Positions 1 through 7,962 of a stretch of 64,000 nt of DNA are shown one piece after another. The notes below the pieces were generated by a model. The model had not been told where the DNA came from, did not search any database, and saw only the letters and a program-made list of their open reading frames with translations. Source of the stretch: Hymenobacter sp. DG01 (GTDB lineage Bacteria; Bacteroidota; Bacteroidia; Cytophagales; Hymenobacteraceae); the NCBI RefSeq assembly GCF_006352025.1, contig NZ_CP040936.1:2480001-2544000 (forward strand), in the 5' to 3' direction. The position numbers were made by a program, and so were the translations under genes. How positions within the stretch are numbered: position 1 is the stretch's first letter; the number at the start of each line of letters is the position of its first letter.

Positions 1-234
1 GCGGTCAAACTCCTCCGTGAGGCGGGGCAGCTCGCGGCGGGCTGTGGTGGCCGCCTGATCTACCTTGCTGTTCACCCAGTCGCTGAACACGCGCAGGTCG
101 CGCTCCACGCCGGCCGTAGTAGAGCTGGCCGAGGGCGCTTTGGTGGTTTTAGGAGTTTGCTGGGCCACGGCAGCCGGAGCTATCAGCAGGCCAGTGCCCG
201 TAAGCAGGGCAAGCGAAAACAGGAAAGGTTTCAT
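1..234 (-). CDS. Secreted protein of unknown function, C-terminus cut by window edge
   Basis: The first 78 codons are visible, starting at the ATG complementary to 232-234. Residues 1-25 form a signal peptide (Met-Lys-Pro, a hydrophobic stretch, then AVAQ at the likely cleavage site). A Thr/Ser/Ala-rich linker follows, and then a charged, probably helical stretch (about residues 43-78). I do not recognise the family. Transcription runs leftwards, divergent from the acetyltransferase gene. Confidence 0.7.
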   Translation of the reverse strand, partial: MKPFLFSLALLTGTGLLIAPAAVAQQTPKTTKAPSASSTTAGVERDLRVFSDWVNSKVDQAATTARRELPRLTEEFDR

Positions 235-403
235 AGGCAGGTAGGCGTAGTCGGGAGGAAGGAAAGGATGGTGATGAAGTAAAACACGAAAACGACCCCG
301 GAGCCGAACTCGTGTAGCTGAGGCAGGCAATTTCCGGCCCAAAACGAGTGAAACCGGACCTGGGGTTCGGTTTTGCGCCGAATAATGCCGTTTTTTGCCT
401 GCT

Positions 404-919
404 ATGTCAGTCTCTGCCGCCGCTCCGCTTCGTATTCAGCCCGCCACCCTCACCGATATTCCTACCATCATTGGGCTGGCGGAAGCAACCTGGGAGCCTA
501 CGTACCGGTTCATTATTTCGCGGGAGCAGATTGACTACATGTACCGCGTTATTTACACGCCAGCCTCGCTGGAGCGGCAAATGACCGAGCAGGGCCACAC
601 GTTTCTGCTGGTGTACGTAGAGGGCGAGCCGCAGGGCTACGCCTCCTTTTCGGCCCAACCTACCGCGGGGCTCTACAAGCTGCACAAGATTTACGTACTA
701 CCCTCGGCCCAGGGGCAGGGCCTGGGCCAGCACCTGATTGGGGCCGTGGAAGCGGCCGTGCGCGCGGCCGGGGGCCACGCCCTGGAGCTGAACGTAAACC
801 GCCACAACCCTGCCCTGGCCTTCTATGAGCGGCAAGGCTTCCAGCTTCACCGCGAAGAAGATATTGCCATCGGCCCGTACTGGATGAACGACTACGTGAT
901 GCGCAAAGAGCTCCTGTAG
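404..919 (+). CDS. GNAT family N-acetyltransferase
   Basis: A 171-residue single-domain protein of the GCN5-related acetyltransferase fold, which transfers acetyl from acetyl-CoA to an amine. The acetyl-CoA pyrophosphate-binding loop QGQGLG is at residues 103-108, after the strand KLHKIYVLP. The later NVNRHNPALAFYERQGF segment (about 130-146) is the usual motif B with its conserved Asn and Tyr. I chose ATG 404 because a TTG at 395 adds only three residues with no homology value. The substrate cannot be read from sequence. It is probably cytoplasmic, as no signal peptide is visible, and it stands alone between divergent and downstream genes. Confidence 0.9.
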   Translation: MSVSAAAPLRIQPATLTDIPTIIGLAEATWEPTYRFIISREQIDYMYRVIYTPASLERQMTEQGHTFLLVYVEGEPQGYASFSAQPTAGLYKLHKIYVLPSAQGQGLGQHLIGAVEAAVRAAGGHALELNVNRHNPALAFYERQGFQLHREEDIAIGPYWMNDYVMRKELL

Positions 920-1013
920 CCCAGGCAGCCGGCTGCCGGCCTGATCATACGCCCCGTTTATTCGTTACCCGTACCCATTTACCCCTTCACTTCTTCACCT
1001 CATTACCTCAAAT

Positions 1014-1301
1014 ATGGCAACCAAACTTACCGTTCTCAGCAACGGCTCTCTGCGGGTAGAGGGCACCGATTTCGAACTAGTAGATGCCCAGGGCCAGCCC
1101 TACGGCCTGGGTGGGCGCGAGCGAATCAGCATCTGCCGCTGCGGGCTTTCCAAGAACAAGCCCTTCTGCGACGGTTCGCACAAAGGCCATTTCGAGCACA
1201 ACGCCGTAGCCTTCGACCTGCCGACGCCCGGTGGCGCGCCCGCCAATCCGGCTCCGGCCGCCCCTACCCCGCCCGATGCTGGTAACCAGCCCCTGGCCTA
1301 G
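1014..1301 (+). CDS. CDGSH iron-sulfur domain protein
   Basis: A 95-residue protein with a full CDGSH signature. Cys41, Cys43, Cys52 and His56 lie in the spacing C-x-C-x2-S-x3-P-x-C-D-G-S-H, which binds a redox-active, pH-labile 2Fe-2S cluster (3 Cys, 1 His). Family members act in iron-sulfur or redox handling; the partner is not known here. There is one motif, so it is the single-cluster form. The last ~30 residues are a Pro/Ala-rich disordered tail. No membrane anchor is visible, unlike eukaryotic mitoNEET. A strong terminator follows at 1327-1362. Confidence 0.93.
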   Translation: MATKLTVLSNGSLRVEGTDFELVDAQGQPYGLGGRERISICRCGLSKNKPFCDGSHKGHFEHNAVAFDLPTPGGAPANPAPAAPTPPDAGNQPLA

Positions 1302-1326
1302 CCTCACCACGCGGGTGGCCCAGAGA

Positions 1327-1362
1327 AAAGCCCGCTGCCAGGTTCTGGCAGCGGGCTTTTTT
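1327..1362 (+). terminator. Rho-independent terminator after the CDGSH gene
   Basis: A GC-rich hairpin (AAAAGCCCGCTGCCA paired with its near-complement TGGCAGCGGGCTTTT) is followed by a T-run. It lies 26 bases after the stop codon. The left-side A-run means it may also serve the convergent gene ending at 1392. Confidence 0.9.
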
Positions 1363-1391
1363 GTATTGATTCGTATTGACGAAGGCAGCTC

Positions 1392-1643
1392 TTAGAACAG
1401 GGAGTTTACGAAATCAACATACTCCTGGCGGGCTTCGTCCTGGGATTTACCGCGCAGGCCGGCCCAGGCGTCGTACTTGGCAATGCCTTTGAAGTCGAAG
1501 CCGCCGGGCCGGTCGCCGGTTACGTCGCCTTCGCTGGCCTGCTTGAACAGGGCGTACAGCTTCAGGAGGGTAGAGTTATCGGGCTTGCTGGGGAGCTGCT
1601 GCACGCGCTGCTGAGCGGCTTCAAAATCGGCGGTAGTGGCCAT
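1392..1643 (-). CDS. Acyl-CoA-binding protein (ACBP)
   Basis: An 83-residue protein, the standard ACBP length. It binds medium- and long-chain acyl-CoA esters in the cytoplasm and acts as a transport and pool-forming protein. Expected ligand contacts are present: Tyr30 and Lys34 in LYALFKQA, then Lys56-Tyr57 in KYDAWAGLRGKS, and Tyr75. I chose the ATG at 1641-1643; an upstream extension would add 22 unrelated residues. It is convergent with the CDGSH gene and divergent from the amidohydrolase. Confidence 0.93.
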   Translation of the reverse strand: MATTADFEAAQQRVQQLPSKPDNSTLLKLYALFKQASEGDVTGDRPGGFDFKGIAKYDAWAGLRGKSQDEARQEYVDFVNSLF

Positions 1644-1796
1644 GCGAAGAGAGGAATGAAATGGTAAAACAGTAGGCTTGCGGCTCTGCCGTAGCAGAAC
1701 CGGTGGCAAAAGATACGGATTGGGCGGGAGTTAGGCTGCATGCAGCGTTTTTCTGCGTTGTATCTTCCCCGCTCTACTTCACCTCACTGCTCTCCT

Positions 1797-3095
1797 ATGT
1801 TCCCAAAGCTACTTTCCGGCCTGGCCCTGAGCGGGGCCCTGCTGCTGGCTCCCGCCGCCTGGGCCCAGAAAACCTACCTGCACTGCGGCCGCCTGCTGGA
1901 CATGCGCCAGGACCGCGCCCAAACCGAAGTAACCGTGGTAGTTGAGCAAGGCCGCATTGTGGCGGTAGAGCGCGGCTACACTACCCCGGCCACCGCCCGA
2001 GACCGGGTAGTGGACCTGAAAAATCGCACCGTTCTGCCCGGCCTCATCGACTGCCACGTGCATCTGGAGGGCGAAACCAGCAAGGACAACTACCTGAAGG
2101 AATTCACCCAGAACCCCGCCGATGTGGCCTTCAGCTCCCTGGAGTACGCCCGCAAAACCCTACAGGCCGGCTTCACTACCGTCCGCGACCTGGGCGGCTC
2201 GGGGGTTAACCTGGCCCTGCGCAATGCCATCAACCGGGGGCAGGTAACGGGGCCGCGCATTTTCACGGCGGGCAAGGCCATTTCGGGCACCGGTGGCCAC
2301 ATGGACCCCACCAACGGCTACCGCCTGGACCTGATGGGCATGCCCGGCCCGGCTGAGGGGGTAGCCAACGGCCCCGACCAAGGCCGGCAGGCCGTACGCG
2401 AGCAGTACAAGCGCGGCGCCGACCTGATTAAGATTGCCAGTACCGGCGGTGTGCTTAGCGTGGCCAAAGACGGCTCGGCCCCGCAGTTCACGGAAGAGGA
2501 AATCAGGGCGGTGGTGCAAACGGCCCGCGACCTGGGTCTGAACGTAGCCTGCCACGCCCACGGCGCCGAGGGCATGAAGCGGGCCATCCGGGCGGGCGTG
2601 ACCAGCATTGAGCATGGCACCCTGATGGACGACGAAACCATTCAGCTCATGAAGAAATACGGCACCTGGTACGTGCCCACCATCACGGCCGGCAAATCCG
2701 TAGCCGATTCGGCGGCCAAAAACCCTACCTACTACCCCCCGCTAGTGACGCCTAAGGCCCTGGCCATCGGCCCCAAGCTGCAGGGTACGTTCGGGCGGGC
2801 GTATAAGGCCGGGGTGAAAATTGCGTTTGGCACCGATGCCTCCGTATTCCGGCACGGCGTAAATGCCCTGGAGTTCCGCTACATGGTAGAGGCCGGCATG
2901 CCGCCCCTGCAGGCATTGCGGGCCGCCACCGTAAACGCAGCCGAGCTGCTGGGCCAAACCCCAAACCTGGGCACCGTGGAGGCCGGCAAGCTGGCCGACC
3001 TAGTGGCTGTGGAGGGCGACCCGGTGCAGGATATCAACGCCATGCAGCGCGTCCGCTTTGTGATGAAACAGGGGGTAGTGTACCGGCAGGACTAG
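1797..3095 (+). CDS. Secreted metal-dependent amidohydrolase (imidazolonepropionase/prolidase-like)
   Basis: A 432-residue protein with a signal peptide (residues 1-24, ending AAWAQ) and an amidohydrolase-superfamily TIM barrel. The metal-binding HVH is at residues 87-89, followed by a candidate bridging Lys in DLIKIASTGG, His residues in ACHAHG and SIEHGT, and the catalytic Asp in FGTDAS. The ending with ADLVAVEGDP is typical of the group annotated as Xaa-Pro dipeptidase or imidazolonepropionase-like. The exact substrate, a dipeptide or a cyclic amide, cannot be fixed. The start is ATG 1797, which begins the signal peptide. A hairpin terminator follows. Confidence 0.9.
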   Translation: MFPKLLSGLALSGALLLAPAAWAQKTYLHCGRLLDMRQDRAQTEVTVVVEQGRIVAVERGYTTPATARDRVVDLKNRTVLPGLIDCHVHLEGETSKDNYLKEFTQNPADVAFSSLEYARKTLQAGFTTVRDLGGSGVNLALRNAINRGQVTGPRIFTAGKAISGTGGHMDPTNGYRLDLMGMPGPAEGVANGPDQGRQAVREQYKRGADLIKIASTGGVLSVAKDGSAPQFTEEEIRAVVQTARDLGLNVACHAHGAEGMKRAIRAGVTSIEHGTLMDDETIQLMKKYGTWYVPTITAGKSVADSAAKNPTYYPPLVTPKALAIGPKLQGTFGRAYKAGVKIAFGTDASVFRHGVNALEFRYMVEAGMPPLQALRAATVNAAELLGQTPNLGTVEAGKLADLVAVEGDPVQDINAMQRVRFVMKQGVVYRQD

Positions 3096-3149
3096 GGCAA
3101 TGGGGCTCTCAACCGGGTAGCCCTGCCAACCTCGACTATAACATTTGGG

Positions 3150-3184
3150 CGGCGTATTGGCGTAAAGCCGATACGCCGTTTTTT
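3150..3184 (+). terminator. Hairpin terminator after the amidohydrolase gene
   Basis: CGGCGTAT pairs with ATACGCCG, with a short inner GGC/GCC stem, followed by TTTTTT. It sits between the stop at 3095 and the next start at 3193, so the PncC-like gene probably needs its own promoter or readthrough. Confidence 0.75.
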
Positions 3185-3192
3185 ATTTTCTG

Positions 3193-3720
3193 ATGAAGCC
3201 CAACGACCTGAACACCCTCGCGCAGAAGTTTTTGCAGTATAAACTTACCCTGGCTTTTGCCGAAAGCTGCACGGCTGGCCTGCTGGCCTCCGAGTTTGTA
3301 AAAGCCTTCGGCAGCAGCGAGGTGCTGCTGGGCTCTGTGGTAACCTACCACCCCATTGCCAAACAGCGCCTGCTGGGGGTGAAAAAGGAAACCCTGGCCC
3401 TGTACACCGCCGAAAGCCAGCAGGTGACCAACGAAATGGTAATGGGCTTGCACAAGCACCTGCCTACCGCCGACATTTGCGTGGCCGTTACGGGCCTGTG
3501 CGGGGGCGGAGCCTCGGAATCGGAGGAGAAGCCGGTGGGTACCATGTACTTCACCGTTCTGCATCAGAAACGTGCCTACGAGCTCCGCGAGCAGTTCACG
3601 GGCGACTGTGACAAGGTGCGCCTGCTGGCCGTAGACTACATTTTCAACTACCTCAACACCCTACTCGATGAGTACGCCGAGCAGCACGCCGGCTCCGCCA
3701 TTGAGGAGAAAATGAAGTGA
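3193..3720 (+). CDS. pncC: CinA C-terminal domain protein, nicotinamide-nucleotide amidase-like
   Basis: A 175-residue stand-alone CinA_C domain. The family hydrolyses nicotinamide mononucleotide to nicotinate mononucleotide and ammonia, recycling pyridine nucleotides. Visible motifs are AESCTAGLLAS near the N-terminus with the conserved Ser and Thr, then a Ser/Thr-rich GSVVTYHPIAKQRLLGV segment, and VAVTGLCGGG where other members have VAVTGIAGPGG. The Cys-Gly in place of the usual Ala-Gly-Pro is a small deviation. The N-terminal molybdopterin-binding half of full-length CinA is absent. The function is inferred from family. Confidence 0.85.
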   Translation: MKPNDLNTLAQKFLQYKLTLAFAESCTAGLLASEFVKAFGSSEVLLGSVVTYHPIAKQRLLGVKKETLALYTAESQQVTNEMVMGLHKHLPTADICVAVTGLCGGGASESEEKPVGTMYFTVLHQKRAYELREQFTGDCDKVRLLAVDYIFNYLNTLLDEYAEQHAGSAIEEKMK

Positions 3721-3737
3721 TTTTGGTGATGACAGGC

Positions 3738-3900
3738 GTCATGGCGAGGAGGCACGACGAAGCTATCCGTCCTGACCACCGCCCTACCGCCCTCATGATG
3801 TGACAAGCCCTTGACGCTCGCACAGTCGTCAGGAGGCTTGGGTGTTTAGCAGGATTATTATAGAAGACAGGAAGGATGGCGTCGGTGCCCTCGCCATGAC
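3738..3900. repeat. Palindromic intergenic repeat R1, copy a
   Basis: A 163-bp element with perfect 11-bp terminal inverted repeats (GTCATGGCGAG at 3738-3748, CTCGCCATGAC at 3890-3900). It contains an inner hairpin built on AAGCCCTTGACG and CGTCAGGAGGCTT. It shares ends, the inner AAGCCCTT hairpin and the TGTTTAGCAGG segment with copy b at 32895-33050. It encodes no protein and resembles a small MITE-like or REP-like unit. Both copies lie between converging genes. Confidence 0.85.
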
Positions 3901-3927
3901 ACTTTACTCAGTCACTCACTCGCTCAT

Positions 3928-4959
3928 TCACCTTTTCCCTCTTCCCAGGGTCAGCAGCAGGTTCAGGCGCACTACGTCGCCCATGGAGCGGCAGGCGCTG
4001 AATTGCCCGGTGCGGTGGTGCTGGTTGAGCTGGGTTTTTAGTTGGGTTACTTTTTCCGGGGGCGACACTTCATCCTGGCGCAGGCAGTCGATGAGGTCTT
4101 TGAGGCGGTAGCGCTCCGAGCGGGCCCGCCGGGCCATCAGGGTGCGCTCCTCGGTTTGGTACTGCCGGATGGTTTCAGGCTCCAGCAGCTGGCTGCACAA
4201 CATCACCACGGCCCGGTTATCCTTGAAAAACTGGGGTAGATACATGTTTTTCTTGCCCTCATAGCACTGCTGATCGAAGTCGATGGCGCGTACCCGGTAC
4301 TGCTCATCCTCGAAGTCGGGCGTTACGTCAATAACGTAATTGTAGGCCCTCATATCGCCGAGCAAGCGGGCAAAGCACCGCTCGTTAAACTTCACGAATT
4401 CCTTGGCTATGCGCACCTGGTTAAGGTGGGGGCGTTGCAGATGGTCGCGGATGAAGTCGTCGCCGGGGATGCCAGCAATGTGCTCCTCAATCAGCGTATC
4501 GCCGTGCACCAGATAGTTCATGCTGTTGGGCGAAAGCAGATGTTCCAGCTCCAGGCCGTACACCCGCGAGGCATCGGCCCGCTTCACGTAGAAGTAGTCG
4601 TAGTTATCGTTGAGTTGATTGACGATGCGCACCCGAAACGGGTTGGAGTTGCCGAAGCGGCAGTAGTCGATGCGGTCAGCAATGAGGTGGTCGGTAAAGG
4701 AAAGGTCGCCGGCGGTTTTCAGCAGGGCGTACACCTGGGCCAGCCCCTCGCTCAGCTCGCGCAGGGCCTGCGGCTCGTAGAATACCGTTTCCCAGAGGGT
4801 GTCGCGCCCTTTGCGGTCCAGCAGCGGAAAGGCCCCGCTGATGCGCGTCAGTTCCAGGTAGGTAACCGGCAACTGGCTTTCCCGGTCGTAGTCGCGCAGG
4901 TAGTGGCGCAGCTTGTCCTGGATGGGGTAAGTAATTTTCTTTTTGGAGATGAGTGTCAC
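3928..4959 (-). CDS. Uncharacterised protein with possible protein-kinase-like fold
   Basis: A 343-residue cytoplasmic protein with no signal peptide or membrane span. I do not recognise a named family. The order of several motifs resembles a kinase fold. Lys126 in YFYVKRAD looks like the ATP-anchoring lysine, Glu138/Glu140 follow, EEHIAGIPG (158-166) looks like a hinge, Asp202 and Asn207 have the D-x4-N spacing of a catalytic loop, and IDFDQ (226-230) resembles the DFG metal site. The C-terminal 70 residues are charged and helical. The kinase reading is inference from motif order and spacing only. The gene is convergent with pncC across repeat R1. Confidence 0.6.
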   Translation of the reverse strand: MTLISKKKITYPIQDKLRHYLRDYDRESQLPVTYLELTRISGAFPLLDRKGRDTLWETVFYEPQALRELSEGLAQVYALLKTAGDLSFTDHLIADRIDYCRFGNSNPFRVRIVNQLNDNYDYFYVKRADASRVYGLELEHLLSPNSMNYLVHGDTLIEEHIAGIPGDDFIRDHLQRPHLNQVRIAKEFVKFNERCFARLLGDMRAYNYVIDVTPDFEDEQYRVRAIDFDQQCYEGKKNMYLPQFFKDNRAVVMLCSQLLEPETIRQYQTEERTLMARRARSERYRLKDLIDCLRQDEVSPPEKVTQLKTQLNQHHRTGQFSACRSMGDVVRLNLLLTLGRGKR

Positions 4960-5178
4960 GGGGCGGGGGTGGGAGGTTGAGGCAGAAAGGGCGGATACCA
5001 GCCCTGCATACGAGCCGGACGGGAAAGATGCAGCCGTTTTGGCCGAAAGCCATCCGCTGCTCCTTTATCGGGTTGAAAGCACAACCAAGGGTAGCACGCC
5101 CGAGATTTACGGGCTGCCAGCACCGTCTGTAGGGGCACATCTTGCCGGCAAAAGTCAGCACATCAAGTGCTTCGGTTG

Positions 5179-5186
5179 TACCTTTG
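5179..5186 (+). promoter_or_regulatory. Candidate -7 promoter box for the S1/P1-like gene
   Basis: TACCTTTG fits the Bacteroidota -7 consensus TAnnTTTG and lies 32 bases before the chosen start at 5218. I find no convincing -33 TTTG at standard spacing. Confidence 0.4.
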
Positions 5187-5217
5187 CCATGCTTTTCCTT
5201 GTTGTTGCGCTGCTCTT

Positions 5218-6459
5218 ATGAGAAAACTTCTGCTCACTCTCTTTGTCGTGCTACTTTGCCCGGTATGGTCGCCGGGCTGGGGCGTTTTCGGTCATCGCAC
5301 CATCGCCCAGATTTCGGTGTATGCCTTGCCCTCCGCTATGCGCGGCTTCTACTACCGCCACCTGCCCCAGCTGATCCGGCTGAGCACCGCCGCCGATGAG
5401 CGCAGCGACCAGGACCCGCTGGAAGCCAGCAAGCACTTCATTTACATGGACCATTACGGCGACGACCCCTTCGGCCTCATGCCCAAGGCCTGGGATAAGG
5501 CCGTAGCCAAGTACACCGCCGATACCCTGCGCAAGTACGGCACCCTGCCCTGGGCCGTGCTGGAAACCAAAACCAAGCTGACGGAAGCCTTCCGCCAGCG
5601 CGATACGGCCGCCATTGTGGCGCTTTCCGCCGACCTGGGCCACTACGTAGCCGATGCCTACGTGCCCCTGAACATGACCGTGAACTACAACGGCCAGAAA
5701 TCCAAGCAGGAAGGCATTCGGGCCCTGTGGGACAGCAAGCTGCCGGAGCGCCACATTGCCAAGTACAAGCTCGACAGCGAATCGGCGGACTACTCCAAGG
5801 ACCCACTCAAGGACATCTGGCAGGCCGTGCAGGACTCGTACGGCTTCCTGGGCGACACCTTTGATAAAGAGGAGGAAATAACCCGCAAGTACACCCCTGA
5901 AACCAAGTACGTATTCAGCCACAAGTACGGCAAAACCCGGCGCTCCTACTCCGATGCCTTTGCCGACTCTTACCACGAGAAGGTAGGCGGGCAGGTGGCC
6001 TACCGCCTGAAGCTGGCTCCTACCATGGTGGCCTCGATGTGGCTGACTGCCTGGAAGGATGCCGGCAGCCCCAACCTCGATGCGCTACTCAAGAAGGCGC
6101 CCACCAAAGAAGAAAAGGAGAAACTCTCGCAGGAGCTGAAAATCTGGAAAGATAACGGCCTGGTGGACGGGCAGATGCTCCTGTCACTGCAGAAATACAA
6201 AGAAGCCGAGCGCCCCGACCTGATTAATGCGGCCAAGGACATGCAGCCCCTTCCCGCCGACGCAGAAGCTGCTCCCGTGGTGGCCGCCCCGGTGCCCGGC
6301 GCCCCGGCCCCGCCCGCCGGCACTACCTCGGTTAAGGTGAAAAGCAAACCCGCCACCGGCCCGGCTCAGAAGCAGAAAACCAAACCTGAGCAGCCTGCCA
6401 AACCCAAGAAAAAACCTGCTTCTGACGGGTGGGATACTCCCGCTGGCTCAGGCTGGTAA
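5218..6459 (+). CDS. S1/P1 nuclease-like secreted protein with altered zinc site
   Basis: A 413-residue exported protein. The signal peptide (1-20) is followed directly by WGVFGH, so the mature chain begins with Trp21 and His26, as in S1/P1 nucleases where the N-terminal Trp binds zinc. HYVAD (His142, Asp146) matches the central HxxxD, and Asp172 in ALWD matches the later Asp. Two positions usually held by His look replaced, by Asn152 and Arg168, so the trinuclear zinc cluster may be incomplete. The last ~90 residues are a Pro/Ala/Lys-rich tail. A phospholipase C-like role is an alternative. The start is ATG 5218, just before the signal peptide. Confidence 0.78.
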   Translation: MRKLLLTLFVVLLCPVWSPGWGVFGHRTIAQISVYALPSAMRGFYYRHLPQLIRLSTAADERSDQDPLEASKHFIYMDHYGDDPFGLMPKAWDKAVAKYTADTLRKYGTLPWAVLETKTKLTEAFRQRDTAAIVALSADLGHYVADAYVPLNMTVNYNGQKSKQEGIRALWDSKLPERHIAKYKLDSESADYSKDPLKDIWQAVQDSYGFLGDTFDKEEEITRKYTPETKYVFSHKYGKTRRSYSDAFADSYHEKVGGQVAYRLKLAPTMVASMWLTAWKDAGSPNLDALLKKAPTKEEKEKLSQELKIWKDNGLVDGQMLLSLQKYKEAERPDLINAAKDMQPLPADAEAAPVVAAPVPGAPAPPAGTTSVKVKSKPATGPAQKQKTKPEQPAKPKKKPASDGWDTPAGSGW

Positions 6460-6489
6460 GCACCTCCTCAGTAGAAAGAACAATAACGG

Positions 6490-6526
6490 GGCGGCGTCGG
6501 CAAATAAGCCGGCGCCGCCTTTTTTT
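6490..6526 (+). terminator. Terminator after the S1/P1-like gene
   Basis: A 12-bp stem (GGCGGCGTCGGC with GCCGGCGCCGCC, one G-U pair), an AAATAA loop, then seven Ts. It lies 30 bases after the stop codon. Confidence 0.9.
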
Positions 6527-6809
6527 GCTTATACCTCAACTCATTCATCTTTATATTATTGATAATTAATGCGTTGATGTTACAGATACAAAGATCCGGC
6601 AATCCGCGCCGTAACGCTACAGGCAGCTCCGGTCTGGGTTTACTGCTATAACCAGCCAGCGCATTTATACGCAAACTCATAATTATCATTAACATACAAG
6701 TGAATAACATTCCGGTATTCATCAACCTGCCGGATAAACTGCCGTTAACTATAGCGCTCCGCTACAGGCGGAGGATAGCACTCGTTTTTCACCTCAAACC
6801 CAAGTTGCT
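6527..6809. other. AT-rich non-coding stretch upstream of manganese catalase
   Basis: About 280 bases without a supported gene. Base composition is clearly more AT-rich than the flanks. It carries an imperfect inverted repeat around 6559-6570 (TTGATAATTAAT) and about 6679-6691 (ATAATTATCATTA). It probably holds the catalase promoter, but I cannot name a convincing -7/-33 pair. Confidence 0.5.
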
Positions 6810-7715
6810 ATGATTCTGCGCTATGACCGGCTGGCCGTTGAGCTGCCCAAACCCAAAAACCCCTCTCCCAACGACGCGGCGGCCATTCAGGAGCTGCTGG
6901 GCGGTAAGTACGGGGAGATGTCCACCCTGATGAACTACACGTTTCAGTCGTTCAACTTCCGGGGTCGGAACCGGTTGCGGCCGTTCTACGACCTGACCTG
7001 CAGCATAGCCGCCGAGGAATATAGCCACATTGAGGCCGTTTCCTACGCTATCAACCTGCTCCTGACGGGCCAGACAGTACGGGGCAAAGACCCGGTGCCG
7101 GCCCCGCTGGCCGATGCCAAGGATGCCCGCAACAGCTACCACTTCCTGAGCAGCGCCCAGGCCGCCGTGCCCTTCGACTCGATGGGCAACCCCTGGACCG
7201 GCCAGTACGTGCATGCCAGCGGCAACCTGAAGCTGGACCTGCTGCACAACTTCTTCCTGGAATGTGGAGCCCGCGCCAATAAGATGCGGGTGTACGAAAT
7301 GGTATCGGATCCGTGCGCCCGCACCATGGTGGGCTACCTGCTGGTGCGCGGCGGCCTGCACGTAGTGGCTTATGCCAAAGCCCTGGAAAAGCTGACGGGC
7401 GTGGAAGTAAGCAAGCTGGTGCCCGTGCCCGAGCTCAGCAACGACGCTTTCCCGGAAGCCAAAAAGCTTCAGGATCAGCAGAAGCTGCACCTGAAGCTCT
7501 ACACCTTCAGCCCCGACGACTACAAGCAGGCCGGCATCATCTGGAACGGTACCCACCCCGAGGACGGTCAGCCGCTGGAGGTTATTCAGGGCGGCTTTGA
7601 GGGCGTACCCTACCCCGTGCTGGAAGAGGAACCCCAGCTGAACTCGCCCGGCGCCGACGACTACGACCCGCAGATGTTCGCGGACATCGCCAAGAAAATG
7701 GGCATCAAGCTCTAA
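6810..7715 (+). CDS. Manganese catalase (non-haem, ferritin-like)
   Basis: A 301-residue protein of the dimanganese catalase family, which converts hydrogen peroxide to water and oxygen. All five expected metal ligands are visible with canonical spacing: Glu36, Glu70 and His73 (EEYSH), Glu151 (FFLECGARANKMR) and His184 (GGLHVVAYAKAL). No signal peptide is present, so it should act in the cytoplasm. The C-terminal ~60 residues, rich in Pro and acidic residues, match the tail that wraps neighbouring subunits in this family. It is a single gene with its own terminator at 7742-7774. Confidence 0.95.
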   Translation: MILRYDRLAVELPKPKNPSPNDAAAIQELLGGKYGEMSTLMNYTFQSFNFRGRNRLRPFYDLTCSIAAEEYSHIEAVSYAINLLLTGQTVRGKDPVPAPLADAKDARNSYHFLSSAQAAVPFDSMGNPWTGQYVHASGNLKLDLLHNFFLECGARANKMRVYEMVSDPCARTMVGYLLVRGGLHVVAYAKALEKLTGVEVSKLVPVPELSNDAFPEAKKLQDQQKLHLKLYTFSPDDYKQAGIIWNGTHPEDGQPLEVIQGGFEGVPYPVLEEEPQLNSPGADDYDPQMFADIAKKMGIKL

Positions 7716-7741
7716 GCTGACTGTTCTGCATTCATCTTACA

Positions 7742-7774
7742 AAGCGGCTACCCCTCAGGCGGGGGTAGCCGCTT
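7742..7774 (+). terminator. Hairpin after manganese catalase
   Basis: A perfect 13-bp stem AAGCGGCTACCCC / GGGGTAGCCGCTT with a seven-base loop, followed by CTACTTTG. The T-tract is weak, so termination is likely but not certain. Confidence 0.7.
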
Positions 7775-7788
7775 CTACTTTGTGCACT

Positions 7789-7863
7789 GTCATTCTGAGC
7801 GTCACGTAGAATTGGAGAACTCACAGGAGGCTAACCCAGATTTCTTGCTCCCCTCGGAATGAC
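7789..7863. repeat. Palindromic intergenic repeat R2, copy a
   Basis: The ends GTCATTCTGAG (7789-7799) and CTCGGAATGAC (7853-7863) are inverted with one mismatch. Read on the minus strand it begins GTCATTCCGAG and continues through GAAATCTGGGT, which matches the start of copy b at 27046. It is non-coding. Confidence 0.7.
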
Positions 7864-7962
7864 AAGCGGCGTAGTGTGTTTTTTTCCCTGACGAAGCTGC
7901 TTTCACCCGACTGCGGCGCGGTTCGTATCATTGCACACCGCCACTTGTGCTGCTCACCTGCT

